Source of the DNA: Flavobacterium panacis | GTDB lineage: Bacteria; Bacteroidota; Bacteroidia; Flavobacteriales; Flavobacteriaceae | Reading direction: 5' to 3' | Assembly: GCF_024649945.1 (NCBI RefSeq) | Contig: NZ_JANKMS010000002.1 | Span: forward strand, 248,001-312,000 | DNA length: 64,000 bases | Notes under the pieces: model-generated | Told to the model about the DNA's origin: nothing | What the model saw: only the letters and a program-made list of their open reading frames with translations | The model's database searches: none | Made by a program: the position numbers and the translations under genes | Part shown: one piece after another, positions 26,965 through 35,686 of the stretch | How the letters are laid out: the number at the start of each line of letters is the position of its first letter | Numbering within the stretch: position 1 is the stretch's first letter

Positions 26965-27981
26965 ATGAATATTGAAGAATTTAATAGAAATGCATCTGAT
27001 GCAAAAAAAATTGGCATAATAAAAGACTGTTTTCATCACAATAAGAATGAATGTAAAGGAAAAATAAAACAAGCTCATAGTATACAACGCAACGGTAGAT
27101 TATCTATAATTGAAAGTGAAGTAAATAAAAATTTATCTGTTTATTGTTTTTCTCATTTTAAGTCTGACGAAAAAAATTTAATAAGTGATTTAGTTCCTCT
27201 TGGGAAAAAAGAAGCTTCAACATTTTATGGATTTTGTGATTTACATGATACTAATTTATTTTCTCCTATAGAAAATTTCCCATTTGATATTGATTCACAA
27301 ATGCACTTCTTTTTGCACTCTTATCGTTCATTTGCTCACTCTTATCATAAAAAGAAAGAAGAATTAAATTTCTGGATGAATTTTGAGAAAACAAAATTTG
27401 ATTCCATAATGTATAATGAAATCAAATCATATATGCAATGGGGAAATAATGTAGCACTCAAAGAATTGGAAAAAAGTAAAGTTTATTTGGACAATGCTAT
27501 CGAAAATAAAAATTGGGAGAGTTTAGAATACTTAGTATATGAGAAAGAGGGTCTGTACCCCTTTGCAGTTTCCTCTCAAATGAGTCCTAAAGTTACATAC
27601 AAGGGATTTCCAATCAATAATCATGAAAATCCTAGTATTCCTTATGAAAATCCAATGATTACTTTTTTACCAGATAATAATTCAACAATAGTTATTATAG
27701 CGGTATTTCCTCATGAAAGAAAAGCTGTCAAACTAATTCGAGAACTTGAAAAACTTAATGATCTTAAACTTGAAAAGGCAATAACTTCTTTAATTATAGC
27801 TAACTGTGAAAACACTTTCTTGTCTCCTTTATTTTGGAATAAAATATCGAAAATAGGTCAGCAAAAATTAATCTCCGAATTTACTATCAATGCTTCTTCA
27901 ACAAAATACAACAATAAATTTTTCATCAGCTCTTTTAATTTTTTTGATGAAAAATATGAAATAAATATGCTAAAAAAATAA
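26965..27981 (+). CDS. Hypothetical accessory protein with Cys/His motif region, 338 aa
   Basis: The first ~100 residues carry a conserved-looking pattern: C22, C30, KIKQAHSIQRNG, and later KKEASTFYGFCDLHDTNLF. I recognise this AHSIQ...FCxxHD pattern as recurring in bacterial accessory proteins but cannot name a family; it may bind a metal. The C-terminal part is a mixed alpha/beta region (about 195-330). Very AT-rich with rare codons compared with housekeeping neighbours, suggesting transfer. It begins a three-gene + strand group under a regulatory region like that of the HD gene. Confidence 0.65.
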   Translation: MNIEEFNRNASDAKKIGIIKDCFHHNKNECKGKIKQAHSIQRNGRLSIIESEVNKNLSVYCFSHFKSDEKNLISDLVPLGKKEASTFYGFCDLHDTNLFSPIENFPFDIDSQMHFFLHSYRSFAHSYHKKKEELNFWMNFEKTKFDSIMYNEIKSYMQWGNNVALKELEKSKVYLDNAIENKNWESLEYLVYEKEGLYPFAVSSQMSPKVTYKGFPINNHENPSIPYENPMITFLPDNNSTIVIIAVFPHERKAVKLIRELEKLNDLKLEKAITSLIIANCENTFLSPLFWNKISKIGQQKLISEFTINASSTKYNNKFFISSFNFFDEKYEINMLKK

Positions 27982-28064
27982 CTTTTTCACAAACCATGCA
28001 TTAATACATAAACGAGTTTAACACTTTTTCTAGAAAGAAAAAACATAGCTTAAAAACTGAAATT

Positions 28065-28460
28065 ATGGAATTAATTGAAATTACTGAACCAACTATTCTA
28101 ATCCGAATTAATAAAACTTACAGCCCAACAATGTCGAAACAATCACTTTATGATTACAGTCGTGGAAGGTGGAAATTAAAAATCGATCGTGCTAAAAAAG
28201 CAAAAATTGCATTATCAATATTTGATGGAATTGTTGTTGAAGTTTTTGAAATTAAAAGTTGGCATAATGCTGGCAAAACCGAAAGTAGCAGAAAACCAAA
28301 TGATCGGCCAGATTTGAATTCTACAAAAAGTTTGGTTGGAAGAATCGAATTTCAAGGAGAGATAGCTGCGGAAAGCATTAGAAAAAAATACTTAAATAAA
28401 TCGGTCAAGCAATATTTCAAAAAAGGAAATATGAATCCTGTTAAATATGTCAACGTTTAA
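28065..28460 (+). CDS. Small conserved hypothetical protein, possible PUA-like fold, 131 aa
   Basis: I recall this arrangement from other bacteria but not a formal name: an N-terminal strand ILIRINKTYSPTMS, a helix LYDYSRGRWKLKIDRAKKA, then FDGIVVEVFEIKSWHNAGKT and a final KSVKQYFKKGNMNPVKYVNV. The pattern of short strands around a basic helix, with a conserved W and a terminal NPVxYVN, suggests a small nucleic-acid-binding (PUA/ASCH-like) fold, which is inference. It lies 83 bases after the Cys/His gene and is co-directional. Confidence 0.65.
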   Translation: MELIEITEPTILIRINKTYSPTMSKQSLYDYSRGRWKLKIDRAKKAKIALSIFDGIVVEVFEIKSWHNAGKTESSRKPNDRPDLNSTKSLVGRIEFQGEIAAESIRKKYLNKSVKQYFKKGNMNPVKYVNV

Positions 28461-28523
28461 CTCCTGATTAATTAAAGATTTAATAACATATTACATACAT
28501 GCAAAACACTAAAAAATACAAGA

Positions 28524-29246
28524 ATGACGAATATTCAAATAATTAAGATAGGACACAATGACCATGTAGATTTTTCAAAACTTAAAAAAAGATTTGATTC
28601 ATCATCTACATTTAAATCCCAAAATGATGTCATTGTTACGTCACCTCCTTTTTTAAACCAAGACTACTTAACAATTACAGATCAACAACTTATGTCAATT
28701 AATTTCAATAATGGTTCTGATTTTTCTATCGGCATTATTGATCGACCTCTTCAAGGAAATTTTTTTTCAAGACCAATAAGTGAGAATTTCATTGTCATAT
28801 CAACATTTGGCCTTGAAGAACTTAATTTACGTGAGGGAATAACTGTTGAAAATTATTTATTAAGATTTGTGTATGCTTTTACAATTATGTTTAATGCATA
28901 TGGCGGTTTTAATCAACAAGCTGCTGAAATTATGCAAAATAATATTTCAGGATGTTTATTTGATAGAGCAATATATAAAAAGCAAATAGCTATTTTCTTT
29001 AAAAACCCACATATAAGTCTTTCCGCAGAAAACATTCTGAGTACAAAAGCGATAAATGCTCAATTAATACCTGATACAAAAAAAGATATCAAAAAACTAA
29101 AAATTTCTTGGTACTATAATTATTCAAATTGGCTTAGTCGAAATCCAGTTTGGGCAACAATTATTATATTCATATCTGGTTTATTATTAAGTGATTTGGG
29201 GGGCAATTTCATATACGATTGGCTAACTGGTAATTTATGTAAATAA
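28524..29246 (+). CDS. Accessory membrane-anchored protein with GCLFD motif, 240 aa
   Basis: The last gene of the three-gene accessory group. Residues about 1-190 are soluble; a transmembrane helix at about 208-228 (WATIIIFISGLLLSDLGGNF) anchors the C-terminus. The ISGCLFDRAIYKKQIAIFF segment (about 138-156) resembles a recurring GCLFD...I motif seen in unnamed bacterial proteins, where it is usually followed by Cys pairs; those Cys are missing here. No family name can be given. AT-rich composition like its neighbours. Confidence 0.6.
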   Translation: MTNIQIIKIGHNDHVDFSKLKKRFDSSSTFKSQNDVIVTSPPFLNQDYLTITDQQLMSINFNNGSDFSIGIIDRPLQGNFFSRPISENFIVISTFGLEELNLREGITVENYLLRFVYAFTIMFNAYGGFNQQAAEIMQNNISGCLFDRAIYKKQIAIFFKNPHISLSAENILSTKAINAQLIPDTKKDIKKLKISWYYNYSNWLSRNPVWATIIIFISGLLLSDLGGNFIYDWLTGNLCK

Positions 29247-29449
29247 CATCTCCCACTAGTGTGAGTATCTCGCTCTTGCCTATTGTTTCGTTCACAAGTT
29301 AGACGCTTGCACCAGCCCAAAAGGCATGTAAATATATGATATAAAAGATTTAAAAAATTATATAAATAATTTAACCACCATAACGCGGAATTGCAATCCC
29401 GATAGCGCCGACAAAACAAAAAAGTAAAAACAAAAAAATCAAAAAACTA
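29247..29449. other. Gap with GC-richer segment and palindrome copy R3
   Basis: 29250-29330 is noticeably less AT-rich (CTCCCACTAGTGTGAGTATC and onward) than its surroundings. It is followed at 29383-29412 by AACGCGGAATTGCAATCCC, a shortened copy of the composite-repeat palindrome without the terminator part. Confidence 0.5.
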
Positions 29450-29686
29450 ATGGAAAAAGGAACCCACGGAAGAGATGAAAAAAGATTCGAAGAATTAAGT
29501 TATGCTGATCAAGCTAAAACTTTGAATGCACAAATTCAAATTATCAAAAAAGGCTTAAATGCTCACTTTAAGAAAGCACTAGAAAGTAAAGATTTAAATT
29601 TTATCGAATCTTCAAAAGGAAAATATATCGCCCAGTTAAATAAAATAATTAAACAATTAGAAAAAGACACCATAAGTAAGGTCTAA
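29450..29686 (+). CDS. Small hypothetical protein, 78 aa
   Basis: Charged, all-helical small protein (helices about 10-45 and 50-74), with no signal, membrane or catalytic motif. It is bracketed by palindrome copy R3 and composite repeat R4, so it forms a single-gene unit in the accessory island. Unrecognised. Confidence 0.5.
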   Translation: MEKGTHGRDEKRFEELSYADQAKTLNAQIQIIKKGLNAHFKKALESKDLNFIESSKGKYIAQLNKIIKQLEKDTISKV

Positions 29687-29702
29687 ATATAATTAAGCAT
29701 CT

Positions 29703-29790
29703 AAATCCGATCGCGCAGATTTCCAATCCTTATACGCAACAGTAAGACGCAATACATATAATCAAGAAACAAAAGCTACAAAAAATATAT
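29703..29790 (+). repeat. Composite intergenic repeat R4, terminator part degraded
   Basis: GCGCAGATTTCCAATCC palindrome and GTAAGACGCAATACATATAA spacer are present. The hairpin half AAAAGCTAC remains but its partner is lost. Confidence 0.65.
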
Positions 29791-29809
29791 CTACAACAAT
29801 TCTCAAAAA

Positions 29810-29887
29810 ATGCCCGAAACAAAACCCAAAAAGAAAAACTGGCTCAAAACACTTATAGAAAATCTATTAGATTTAATTCTAAATTAG
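29810..29887 (+). CDS. Possible 25-aa peptide
   Basis: ATG at 29810 gives MPETKPKKKNWLKTLIENLL then DLILN and a stop. A lysine-rich start followed by an amphipathic helix resembles small membrane-active peptides. It lies right after repeat R4 and right before a strong terminator, so it may be expressed. Chance cannot be excluded at this length. Confidence 0.3.
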   Translation: MPETKPKKKNWLKTLIENLLDLILN

Positions 29888-29896
29888 AAATAAAAA

Positions 29897-29934
29897 AAAT
29901 GCGCAAAACTCTTTCTAAAGACTTTTGCGCATTT
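29897..29934. terminator. Bidirectional terminator
   Basis: AAATGCGCAAAA pairs with TTTTGCGCATTT, flanked by A and T tracts. It serves the 25-aa frame and the convergent XRE gene. Confidence 0.75.
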
Positions 29935-29962
29935 CCTTTTATATGATCAAAAAAAGAATTAA

Positions 29963-30355
29963 CTACTTCCCTCCCAACATTCGCTCCAAATACTCATTCT
30001 TCTCCTTTTCTGCCTGAATCAAACGTTCATAAAGTTCTACCACTTTATCTAAAGGATTAAAAGTGCACGTACTGCTATGTCCAAAATTACTATGAGAAAC
30101 AGCTTCATTAAAAGTATTAAAATAGTTGATTACGTTTTCTTCCGAAAAATTTTCAATAGCTTCAACTGTTACTTCGAGTGCTTTTGCAATTTCAATTAGT
30201 TTATCCTGATCAATCGTTTCGCTGGCTTCAAGATTAGAAACCGTTTGCTGACTTACACCTATAGCAAGTGCTAAGGCTTCTTGTTTCATGCCTTTTAATT
30301 CTCTGATACGGTTAATATTTCGTCCGATATGTCTTGTCTTTGCTGGTGTATTCAT
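29963..30355 (-). CDS. XRE-type helix-turn-helix regulator
   Basis: 130 residues. A Cro/C1-type HTH covers about 12-68 (INRIRELKGMKQEALALAIG, VSQQTVSNLEASE, then a helix with LIEIAKALEV). The C-terminal part ends in a coiled-coil-like stretch (VVELYERLIQAEKEKNEYLE) likely used for dimer formation. Typical of flavobacterial stand-alone regulators. It marks the right edge of the accessory island and is divergent from a surface-protein gene. The intergenic CACAGC/GCTGTG hairpin could be its operator. Confidence 0.88.
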   Translation of the reverse strand: MNTPAKTRHIGRNINRIRELKGMKQEALALAIGVSQQTVSNLEASETIDQDKLIEIAKALEVTVEAIENFSEENVINYFNTFNEAVSHSNFGHSSTCTFNPLDKVVELYERLIQAEKEKNEYLERMLGGK

Positions 30356-30670
30356 TGATCAAAGGTATTTAAAATTCTAAATTGAAATAGGTTAATGGTA
30401 AAAAACAAAAGCCATTGGTACGATACAAACGCATTTAGTTCTGCACTTTGTAATCTTTTACTTGCTTTGCAATCGTTTTGTAAAATTAAACTTTCCAAAA
30501 CGAATTCATTAAAAAATTAACACAGCAATACCACAACAGCTGTGTCAATGGATATCTAAAATTACAATTTTCATTTGCAATTCCCTGCATCCTGCCTTTT
30601 TAAAGTTTACACGCCAAACCAAAATTTCGCAACCATAAAAATAAAAAACAAACTAAATAAAGAAAAGAAA
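30356..30670. other. 315-base divergent promoter region
   Basis: No gene seen. It contains the inverted repeat ACACAGC-N12-GCTGTGT at about 30521-30546 and a CTTTGTAATC box at about 30446. It probably controls both flanking genes. Confidence 0.4.
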
Positions 30671-31708
30671 ATGAAAATGTCTTTTAAATTGGCCCTGCTT
30701 TGCTTAGGGCTTAGCCTAACTTATGCCAATGCACAAGTGGGAATGCCATCTAACAACCCAAATAAAGATGCTGTTCTAGACTTAAACAGAACAGACGGAA
30801 CAAGTACAAAAGGTCTTTTGTTACCTAAAGTAGCTTTGACCAGTATAACGAGTGCTTCACCAATGACAGCACACATCGCAGGAATGCACATCTGGAATAC
30901 GGCAACCGTAACCGGTACAAATGCCGTTACACCTGGAGAATATTTTAATGATGGCACCAAATGGATCCGTGTCTCATCTGCTACAGACGCCTGGATTCAG
31001 GATGGAAATAACAACGGAGCCATAAAAGCAATTGGTACCAACGATGCTTTCGATTTGCCTATTGAAACGAATGGTGTAGAGAAAATGAGAGTGACTTCAG
31101 CAGGAAATGTTGGAATCGGAACAACAGCTCCAACAGCAAAACTTGAAATTAAAAGTGCTACAACTAATACTTCAGGTTTAAAGTTTACCAACTTAACTTC
31201 TTCAACACCTATTTCTGCAGGTGCGACTCTGGGAGTTGATACAGCAGGAAATGTGGTTACAGTAACTGGAAATGCTTTTACACCATCAACTGGCTTAGCT
31301 AAACTATCTTCCACCATTACTATTCCTGTAAATTCTACAAATGCTAATTTAACATCGATTACACTTCCAGTTACTGGAACATATTTAATAACTTATACAA
31401 TGAGAGCACAGTTTAGTTCTATGCCTACTGCTGGGACACAGTATGGAGTTGGTTTTCTTTCAACTGCGGGTACAAAAGCAACTATCTTAGCCAATTCAGA
31501 AATTCTTCTAGCGTATTCAATGCCTAGTTCCTCTGGAGCATTAGGCGTAGGTGGTAACTATTCAGGAACATTTATTTATACAGTAACCAGTGGAAGTCAA
31601 ATAATTTATTTAGGAGCGACAAATTCTGCAGGATCAATTAGTAGTTTAAATCTAGGGGATAATTCTGATGGACGTACCAATATTTCATTTGTAAAGATTA
31701 CACCATAA
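30671..31708 (+). CDS. Secreted surface protein with C1q-like jelly-roll end
   Basis: Exported protein of about 345 residues. ATG at 30671 gives the signal peptide (MKMSFKLALLCLGLSLTYAN, cut near NAQ), so the longer frame from 30575 is not used. The N-terminal part has the repeated flavobacterial surface-protein pattern (VLDLNRTDGTSTKGLLLPKV and VTSAGNVGIGTTAPTAKLEI). The C-terminal ~135 residues are strand-rich and resemble a C1q/TNF-like jelly roll (PVTGTYLITYTMRAQF, GTFIYTVTSGSQIIYLG). No type IX sorting tail is evident. Adhesion or matrix role inferred. Confidence 0.75.
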   Translation: MKMSFKLALLCLGLSLTYANAQVGMPSNNPNKDAVLDLNRTDGTSTKGLLLPKVALTSITSASPMTAHIAGMHIWNTATVTGTNAVTPGEYFNDGTKWIRVSSATDAWIQDGNNNGAIKAIGTNDAFDLPIETNGVEKMRVTSAGNVGIGTTAPTAKLEIKSATTNTSGLKFTNLTSSTPISAGATLGVDTAGNVVTVTGNAFTPSTGLAKLSSTITIPVNSTNANLTSITLPVTGTYLITYTMRAQFSSMPTAGTQYGVGFLSTAGTKATILANSEILLAYSMPSSSGALGVGGNYSGTFIYTVTSGSQIIYLGATNSAGSISSLNLGDNSDGRTNISFVKITP

Positions 31709-31751
31709 TAAAAACAGATATTTTAGTTTCATTCCTTTCAATGTTACTTCT

Positions 31752-31797
31752 AAAAAACTACACAATTGTCTTTTGATTTTGTGTAGTTTTTGCTTTT
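31752..31797 (+). terminator. Terminator after the surface-protein gene
   Basis: AAAAACTACACAA pairs with TTTGTGTAGTTTTT, followed by a T-rich end. Confidence 0.8.
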
Positions 31798-31906
31798 TAA
31801 AAATTAAAAGAGCAAAATAACAAATGAGACTTTGGAAAAATTTGTAAGAATACGTTTTGTTTTTATCTTTAGTCTTTTAGAAAATCAAATAAATTATAAA
31901 GGCTAA

Positions 31907-32539
31907 ATGAAGTTTAAACCTCTTTTACTATTGCTTCTTTTCAGTATCAGTTCTTGCATGGATAAAGACGATTACTATCATCGTGGAATCGAAAAAACAC
32001 ATATAGAGGATTACGAAGGAGCCAAAGCAGATTTTTCTAAAGCTATAGCGTTAGACCACTCGTTTATTGATGCCTATCGTCTTCGCGGAAAAGTAAAATC
32101 GTTTCTAGGCGAATACAGCGACGCTATCCTAGATTATTCGAAAGCGATCAAGATCAATCCACAAAATAATTACTCTTACCAAGCCTATTACGACAGAGGA
32201 CTTGCCAAAATGGAGTTGAGCGATTATAAGGGAGCGGTTAGCGATTTTTCAAAAGACATCCAATTCGAAAAAACTTCATGGATTACGTATGCCGAAAGAG
32301 GACTCGCAAAATATTACTTAAAAGAGTATCAAAGCGCCATTAAAGATTGCGACTCAGCCATAGAAATTCACAACTTTATGGGCTATTCTTATTACATTAG
32401 AGGAATCAATAAATTAAGAATTAACGACCAGAACGGAGCCTGTCTGGATCTAGAAAAAGCAAGTGAACTGAATACTATAGACGGTATTCAATGTCGCGAC
32501 ACTATTGAAAAATATTGTAAACTGAAAAACCTGCCATGA
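31907..32539 (+). CDS. TPR-repeat lipoprotein
   Basis: Lipoprotein of 210 residues: lipobox SISSC (Cys at 17), then four tandem tetratricopeptide repeats from about residue 23 to 190 (for example YEGAKADFSKAIALDHSF and YSDAILDYSKAIKINPQN). TPR arrays mediate protein-protein contacts in the envelope. The stop codon overlaps the next gene's start by four bases (ATGA), so the two are translationally coupled. Confidence 0.88.
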   Translation: MKFKPLLLLLLFSISSCMDKDDYYHRGIEKTHIEDYEGAKADFSKAIALDHSFIDAYRLRGKVKSFLGEYSDAILDYSKAIKINPQNNYSYQAYYDRGLAKMELSDYKGAVSDFSKDIQFEKTSWITYAERGLAKYYLKEYQSAIKDCDSAIEIHNFMGYSYYIRGINKLRINDQNGACLDLEKASELNTIDGIQCRDTIEKYCKLKNLP

Positions 32540-33177
32540 AAAAATTAGCTCTTTTATCTATTTTAGTATTCGCCGTTTCCTGCCATAACAACACCACAAA
32601 AACGGTCGAAAAATCGGATCTTCCAAAAGAAACAGAAGTCCTATCTGAAAACGAAACCCAATCGGACAGCATTGTTACTAAAGATTCGAAAAACGAAGTC
32701 ATGAAAGAAGAGGATCTTCTTTTTAACGGAAAACTAAAAAGATATTTTTCTCTAAAAGAATTTGAAAACGTTCTGGGAAAAACGGACAGTATTAAATTAA
32801 TGTCTGAAGAAGAGCCTTGTTCCTATATTTTTGAAAACGAAGACGGCAGCAAAGATATGGAAGACAAATATCTTTATAAAGACGGTTCGCGATTTGAAAA
32901 CACAAAAGACAAAGTCGCTGTTGATGAATTCAGATTCACAAAAAACAATTTCATTTTGTTTAAGGGAAACAAATTAAACGCCAACACTACTACAAGCGAT
33001 CTTCAAAAACTCTTTCCCAATGCCATTAAAAATATCGGAACCATGAATGTTTACGGAGAAGGAGACCTGCAGGTAATTCAGCTAAGAGAAGATGACGATA
33101 ATATCTCTGACGGACATATCAAGGTTTTCATCAAAAACGGGAAATTATATTATATGCATTGGTGGTTTCCTTGTTAA
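32536..33177 (+). CDS. Hypothetical lipoprotein, 213 aa
   Basis: Lipobox FAVSC (Cys at 16) after a short signal; an acidic Glu/Ser/Thr-rich linker (about 18-57) leads to a compact mixed domain (about 62-210). No family recognised. Its start overlaps the stop of the TPR lipoprotein, making a two-gene operon and a likely partnership in the envelope. Confidence 0.7.
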   Translation: MKKLALLSILVFAVSCHNNTTKTVEKSDLPKETEVLSENETQSDSIVTKDSKNEVMKEEDLLFNGKLKRYFSLKEFENVLGKTDSIKLMSEEEPCSYIFENEDGSKDMEDKYLYKDGSRFENTKDKVAVDEFRFTKNNFILFKGNKLNANTTTSDLQKLFPNAIKNIGTMNVYGEGDLQVIQLREDDDNISDGHIKVFIKNGKLYYMHWWFPC

Positions 33178-33362
33178 GTTAAGTCAGGCTCAGTAGATCT
33201 ACTTTTACTTCCTGTATACGGTTTGTCTTCTTTATACCTATCTTATATTTGTACTATTTTTTTTATATATTCGCTTCGCTATTATAGCTTTTTTGAGTTG
33301 CTGTTTTAGAGTTATAAATACTAATAAAACAGAAGCTTGAAATTGAATAACGAAACCAAATA

Positions 33363-34673
33363 ATGAAATACTATTTTAAAATCTTTCTTCTCTCGGTAGG
33401 TATTGGCATAATCAATATTCTGCTTTATTTACTTTTATTACAAATTCAGATTGTTAGCCATAGTAGTTATATTCCACAAGAGCTTTTTGTTGTTTTTTTA
33501 CTTCTGTGCGCCATTCCTGTTCAATTTGGTTTACTGGTTTTGGTCGCTTATCTCTTTAAAAAAAATCAATTGGCAATTGGCATCACTTCGGTATCATTTA
33601 TTGTGGTTTGTTTTTGCATTTTTTGGTCCACCTCTACTTGGGAAAGGGAAGCCTATAATACGGAACAAGTTTACAGAAGCACCGAAAAATACGATTACCA
33701 ACAAGGAATTTCTACACCTGAAGGATATCCCATAAAATTACTTGCGGGGAGTAATTTTAGTATCGCGGTGCGAGGACATCGCAATCCAGTTACGCTTTTA
33801 GAAACCAGCAAAGTTTATTCGACAAACTGGGGAAATGGAGATACTACTTTTAAATCATCAGATGATGGTGATGTCGTATTACCAGATAGTTTAACTCTTT
33901 ACTGGTATTCTTTTTTAGAAAATAAATATTACAGCTTAGAAACAAAATTGGACAAGACCCAAATATCCAACTATTTCAAAAAAGGATATAAATGGGATTA
34001 TAGCGGAAATTTAGACAAAATATTACCTAGCACATATCGCCAATTAATAGCAGGAATTGCTCCAGGAGGAGATGTCGTACTTTGGATTTCTGGTTCTCAC
34101 AACACAAAAGAATTAGCCACTTTTAAAGCCTCGCTAATAGATGCAAAAGAAATTGACGACCATGATACGGTTAAAGAGGACGAAATCAAAAAAGTGCTCA
34201 GTGATACCTGTACCTGTAAGGATGATGTTCAATTTAGAAGAATCGTTAATAATGGTAAACCTATTCCTTTTGGTATTTGGAGTACTAAATATCGTAAAAA
34301 ATACAATTGGAAAGCAGCAATAAACAACCTCGGACAAACAAAGTCTAAATTGTATTTTATCTTTTATAATGCTGAAGAACACGAATTGTTTAATGGTGAA
34401 ATAACTAAAATGAAATATCAAAAACAAGTTTTACCTAATTATCTGATTTATACCTTCATAAAAAATAAAAAAAGATACAAAGCATATCTGGAATTTGATG
34501 AAGATGAGATATTCAGTCTTTTTGAAACGCTGGCACCAAACAACGCTAATGATCCTCTAGATTTAGTAATAAATATCAGTTCAGATTTAAGCAAGACGAC
34601 AATTGAATTACATTCAAAAAACAAAACTCTTGATTTCAATAAAATGAAAAAGGTAAAAATTTATGCTGATTAA
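33363..34673 (+). CDS. DUF2931 family protein with N-terminal membrane region
   Basis: 436 residues. Three hydrophobic helices occupy residues about 5-105. The central region (about 120-270) fits DUF2931, a domain of unknown function common in Bacteroidota: EGYPIKLLAGSNFS, NWGNGDTTFKSSDDGDVVLP, LTLYWYSFLENKYYSLETKL. A further region (about 280-436) with CTCKDDVQ and GIWSTKYRKKYNWKAAINNL seems to be a second beta-rich domain. The membrane N-terminus replaces the usual lipoprotein signal of DUF2931 proteins. It opens a row of small envelope-type genes. Confidence 0.7.
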   Translation: MKYYFKIFLLSVGIGIINILLYLLLLQIQIVSHSSYIPQELFVVFLLLCAIPVQFGLLVLVAYLFKKNQLAIGITSVSFIVVCFCIFWSTSTWEREAYNTEQVYRSTEKYDYQQGISTPEGYPIKLLAGSNFSIAVRGHRNPVTLLETSKVYSTNWGNGDTTFKSSDDGDVVLPDSLTLYWYSFLENKYYSLETKLDKTQISNYFKKGYKWDYSGNLDKILPSTYRQLIAGIAPGGDVVLWISGSHNTKELATFKASLIDAKEIDDHDTVKEDEIKKVLSDTCTCKDDVQFRRIVNNGKPIPFGIWSTKYRKKYNWKAAINNLGQTKSKLYFIFYNAEEHELFNGEITKMKYQKQVLPNYLIYTFIKNKKRYKAYLEFDEDEIFSLFETLAPNNANDPLDLVINISSDLSKTTIELHSKNKTLDFNKMKKVKIYAD

Positions 34674-34697
34674 AGTGATTTAAAAAACCTCATCAAA

Positions 34698-35117
34698 ATG
34701 AAAACAAAATCTTTTTACATATTAGGCATTTTCTTAACTCTTTTTATCAGTGCTTCCATTTTGTGGATGTTAAAAAACGATGTTTTCAAGCAAAAAGCTA
34801 CTTATATTGAGTATCGAGATAAAGAGTTGGAACAAAGACTTGGCTACAATTTGGATGAGTATTTAAAAACAAAATCTATATTTTTATTACAACTCAACGG
34901 AAATGAAAAGTATGATGATAGTATTTTAAAACAGTTTCAGCTGAAAATTCAGGAGATACAAAAAGCGCAAAACCCGAAGATCGCTATTCATTTAAAATTT
35001 GACAAGAAAACAACTTATGGAAATGTGGTCCGTTCTTTTCAAATCTGCAAAATAGAAGGTTGTACCACTTACGCCCCTGACGGATATGATTTCTGGATTT
35101 TCCCCTATACTAAGTAA
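34698..35117 (+). CDS. Hypothetical membrane-anchored protein, 139 aa
   Basis: A single N-terminal membrane helix (about 6-25) is followed by a soluble domain of about 110 residues containing two Cys (QICKIEGCTTYAPDGYDFW). No named family. It follows the DUF2931 gene at 24 bases and is co-directional, so it is probably in the same transcript. Confidence 0.6.
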   Translation: MKTKSFYILGIFLTLFISASILWMLKNDVFKQKATYIEYRDKELEQRLGYNLDEYLKTKSIFLLQLNGNEKYDDSILKQFQLKIQEIQKAQNPKIAIHLKFDKKTTYGNVVRSFQICKIEGCTTYAPDGYDFWIFPYTK

Positions 35118-35181
35118 AACTCCAATAGTGCAGATTTACAAAATTTAATAATGAAAAAGAAAAATCAGGAAAAAATAAAAA

Positions 35182-35664
35182 ATGATATTATCTCATAAAA
35201 ACTGTACGATTGAAATCACTGATGAAAAAATTGACTGTGAGTACGAATATGTTCGCAGCAAAACTATTAACTGGGAATTATTTTTGAATGAAAAAATACA
35301 GTTTCAAAAAACCATCTTGAATCCTGAAGAAATTAGTGAATTTAAATTTGAAATTGAGGATGTAAGCCATAGAACTTTTTATACTCAAGAAGCAGTAATC
35401 TATTATTTGAAGAAAAAAGAAAAAAAGCCTATAGAGTTTTTTAGATTTTGTGTCATAGAGAAACCAAAATTGAGCAGTCAAACCAAATCATATGAGTTTG
35501 CAAATGAAATCCTTACAAATATTTCAGAGAAATACAACATTCCGTTTTCATTTAAACTTTATATTGAAACAAAGGAAAAAGAAAAAAAACTCAGCATTGC
35601 ACTCTTTCTGATAATAGTAATAGTAGGAATTTTTCTTTTATTTATAGCCAATAGTGCAGATTAA
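35182..35664 (+). CDS. Hypothetical tail-anchored protein, 160 aa
   Basis: A soluble N-terminal domain of short strands (about 1-100) and a helix (about 104-125) is followed by a C-terminal membrane helix (about 137-156, LSIALFLIIVIVGIFLLFIA), so the bulk should face the cytosol. No family recognised. The stop region carries a fragment of the composite-repeat palindrome (AATAGTGCAGATTAATC). Confidence 0.55.
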   Translation: MILSHKNCTIEITDEKIDCEYEYVRSKTINWELFLNEKIQFQKTILNPEEISEFKFEIEDVSHRTFYTQEAVIYYLKKKEKKPIEFFRFCVIEKPKLSSQTKSYEFANEILTNISEKYNIPFSFKLYIETKEKEKKLSIALFLIIVIVGIFLLFIANSAD

Positions 35665-35686
35665 TCAGTGCCTGTAAAATTCAATA

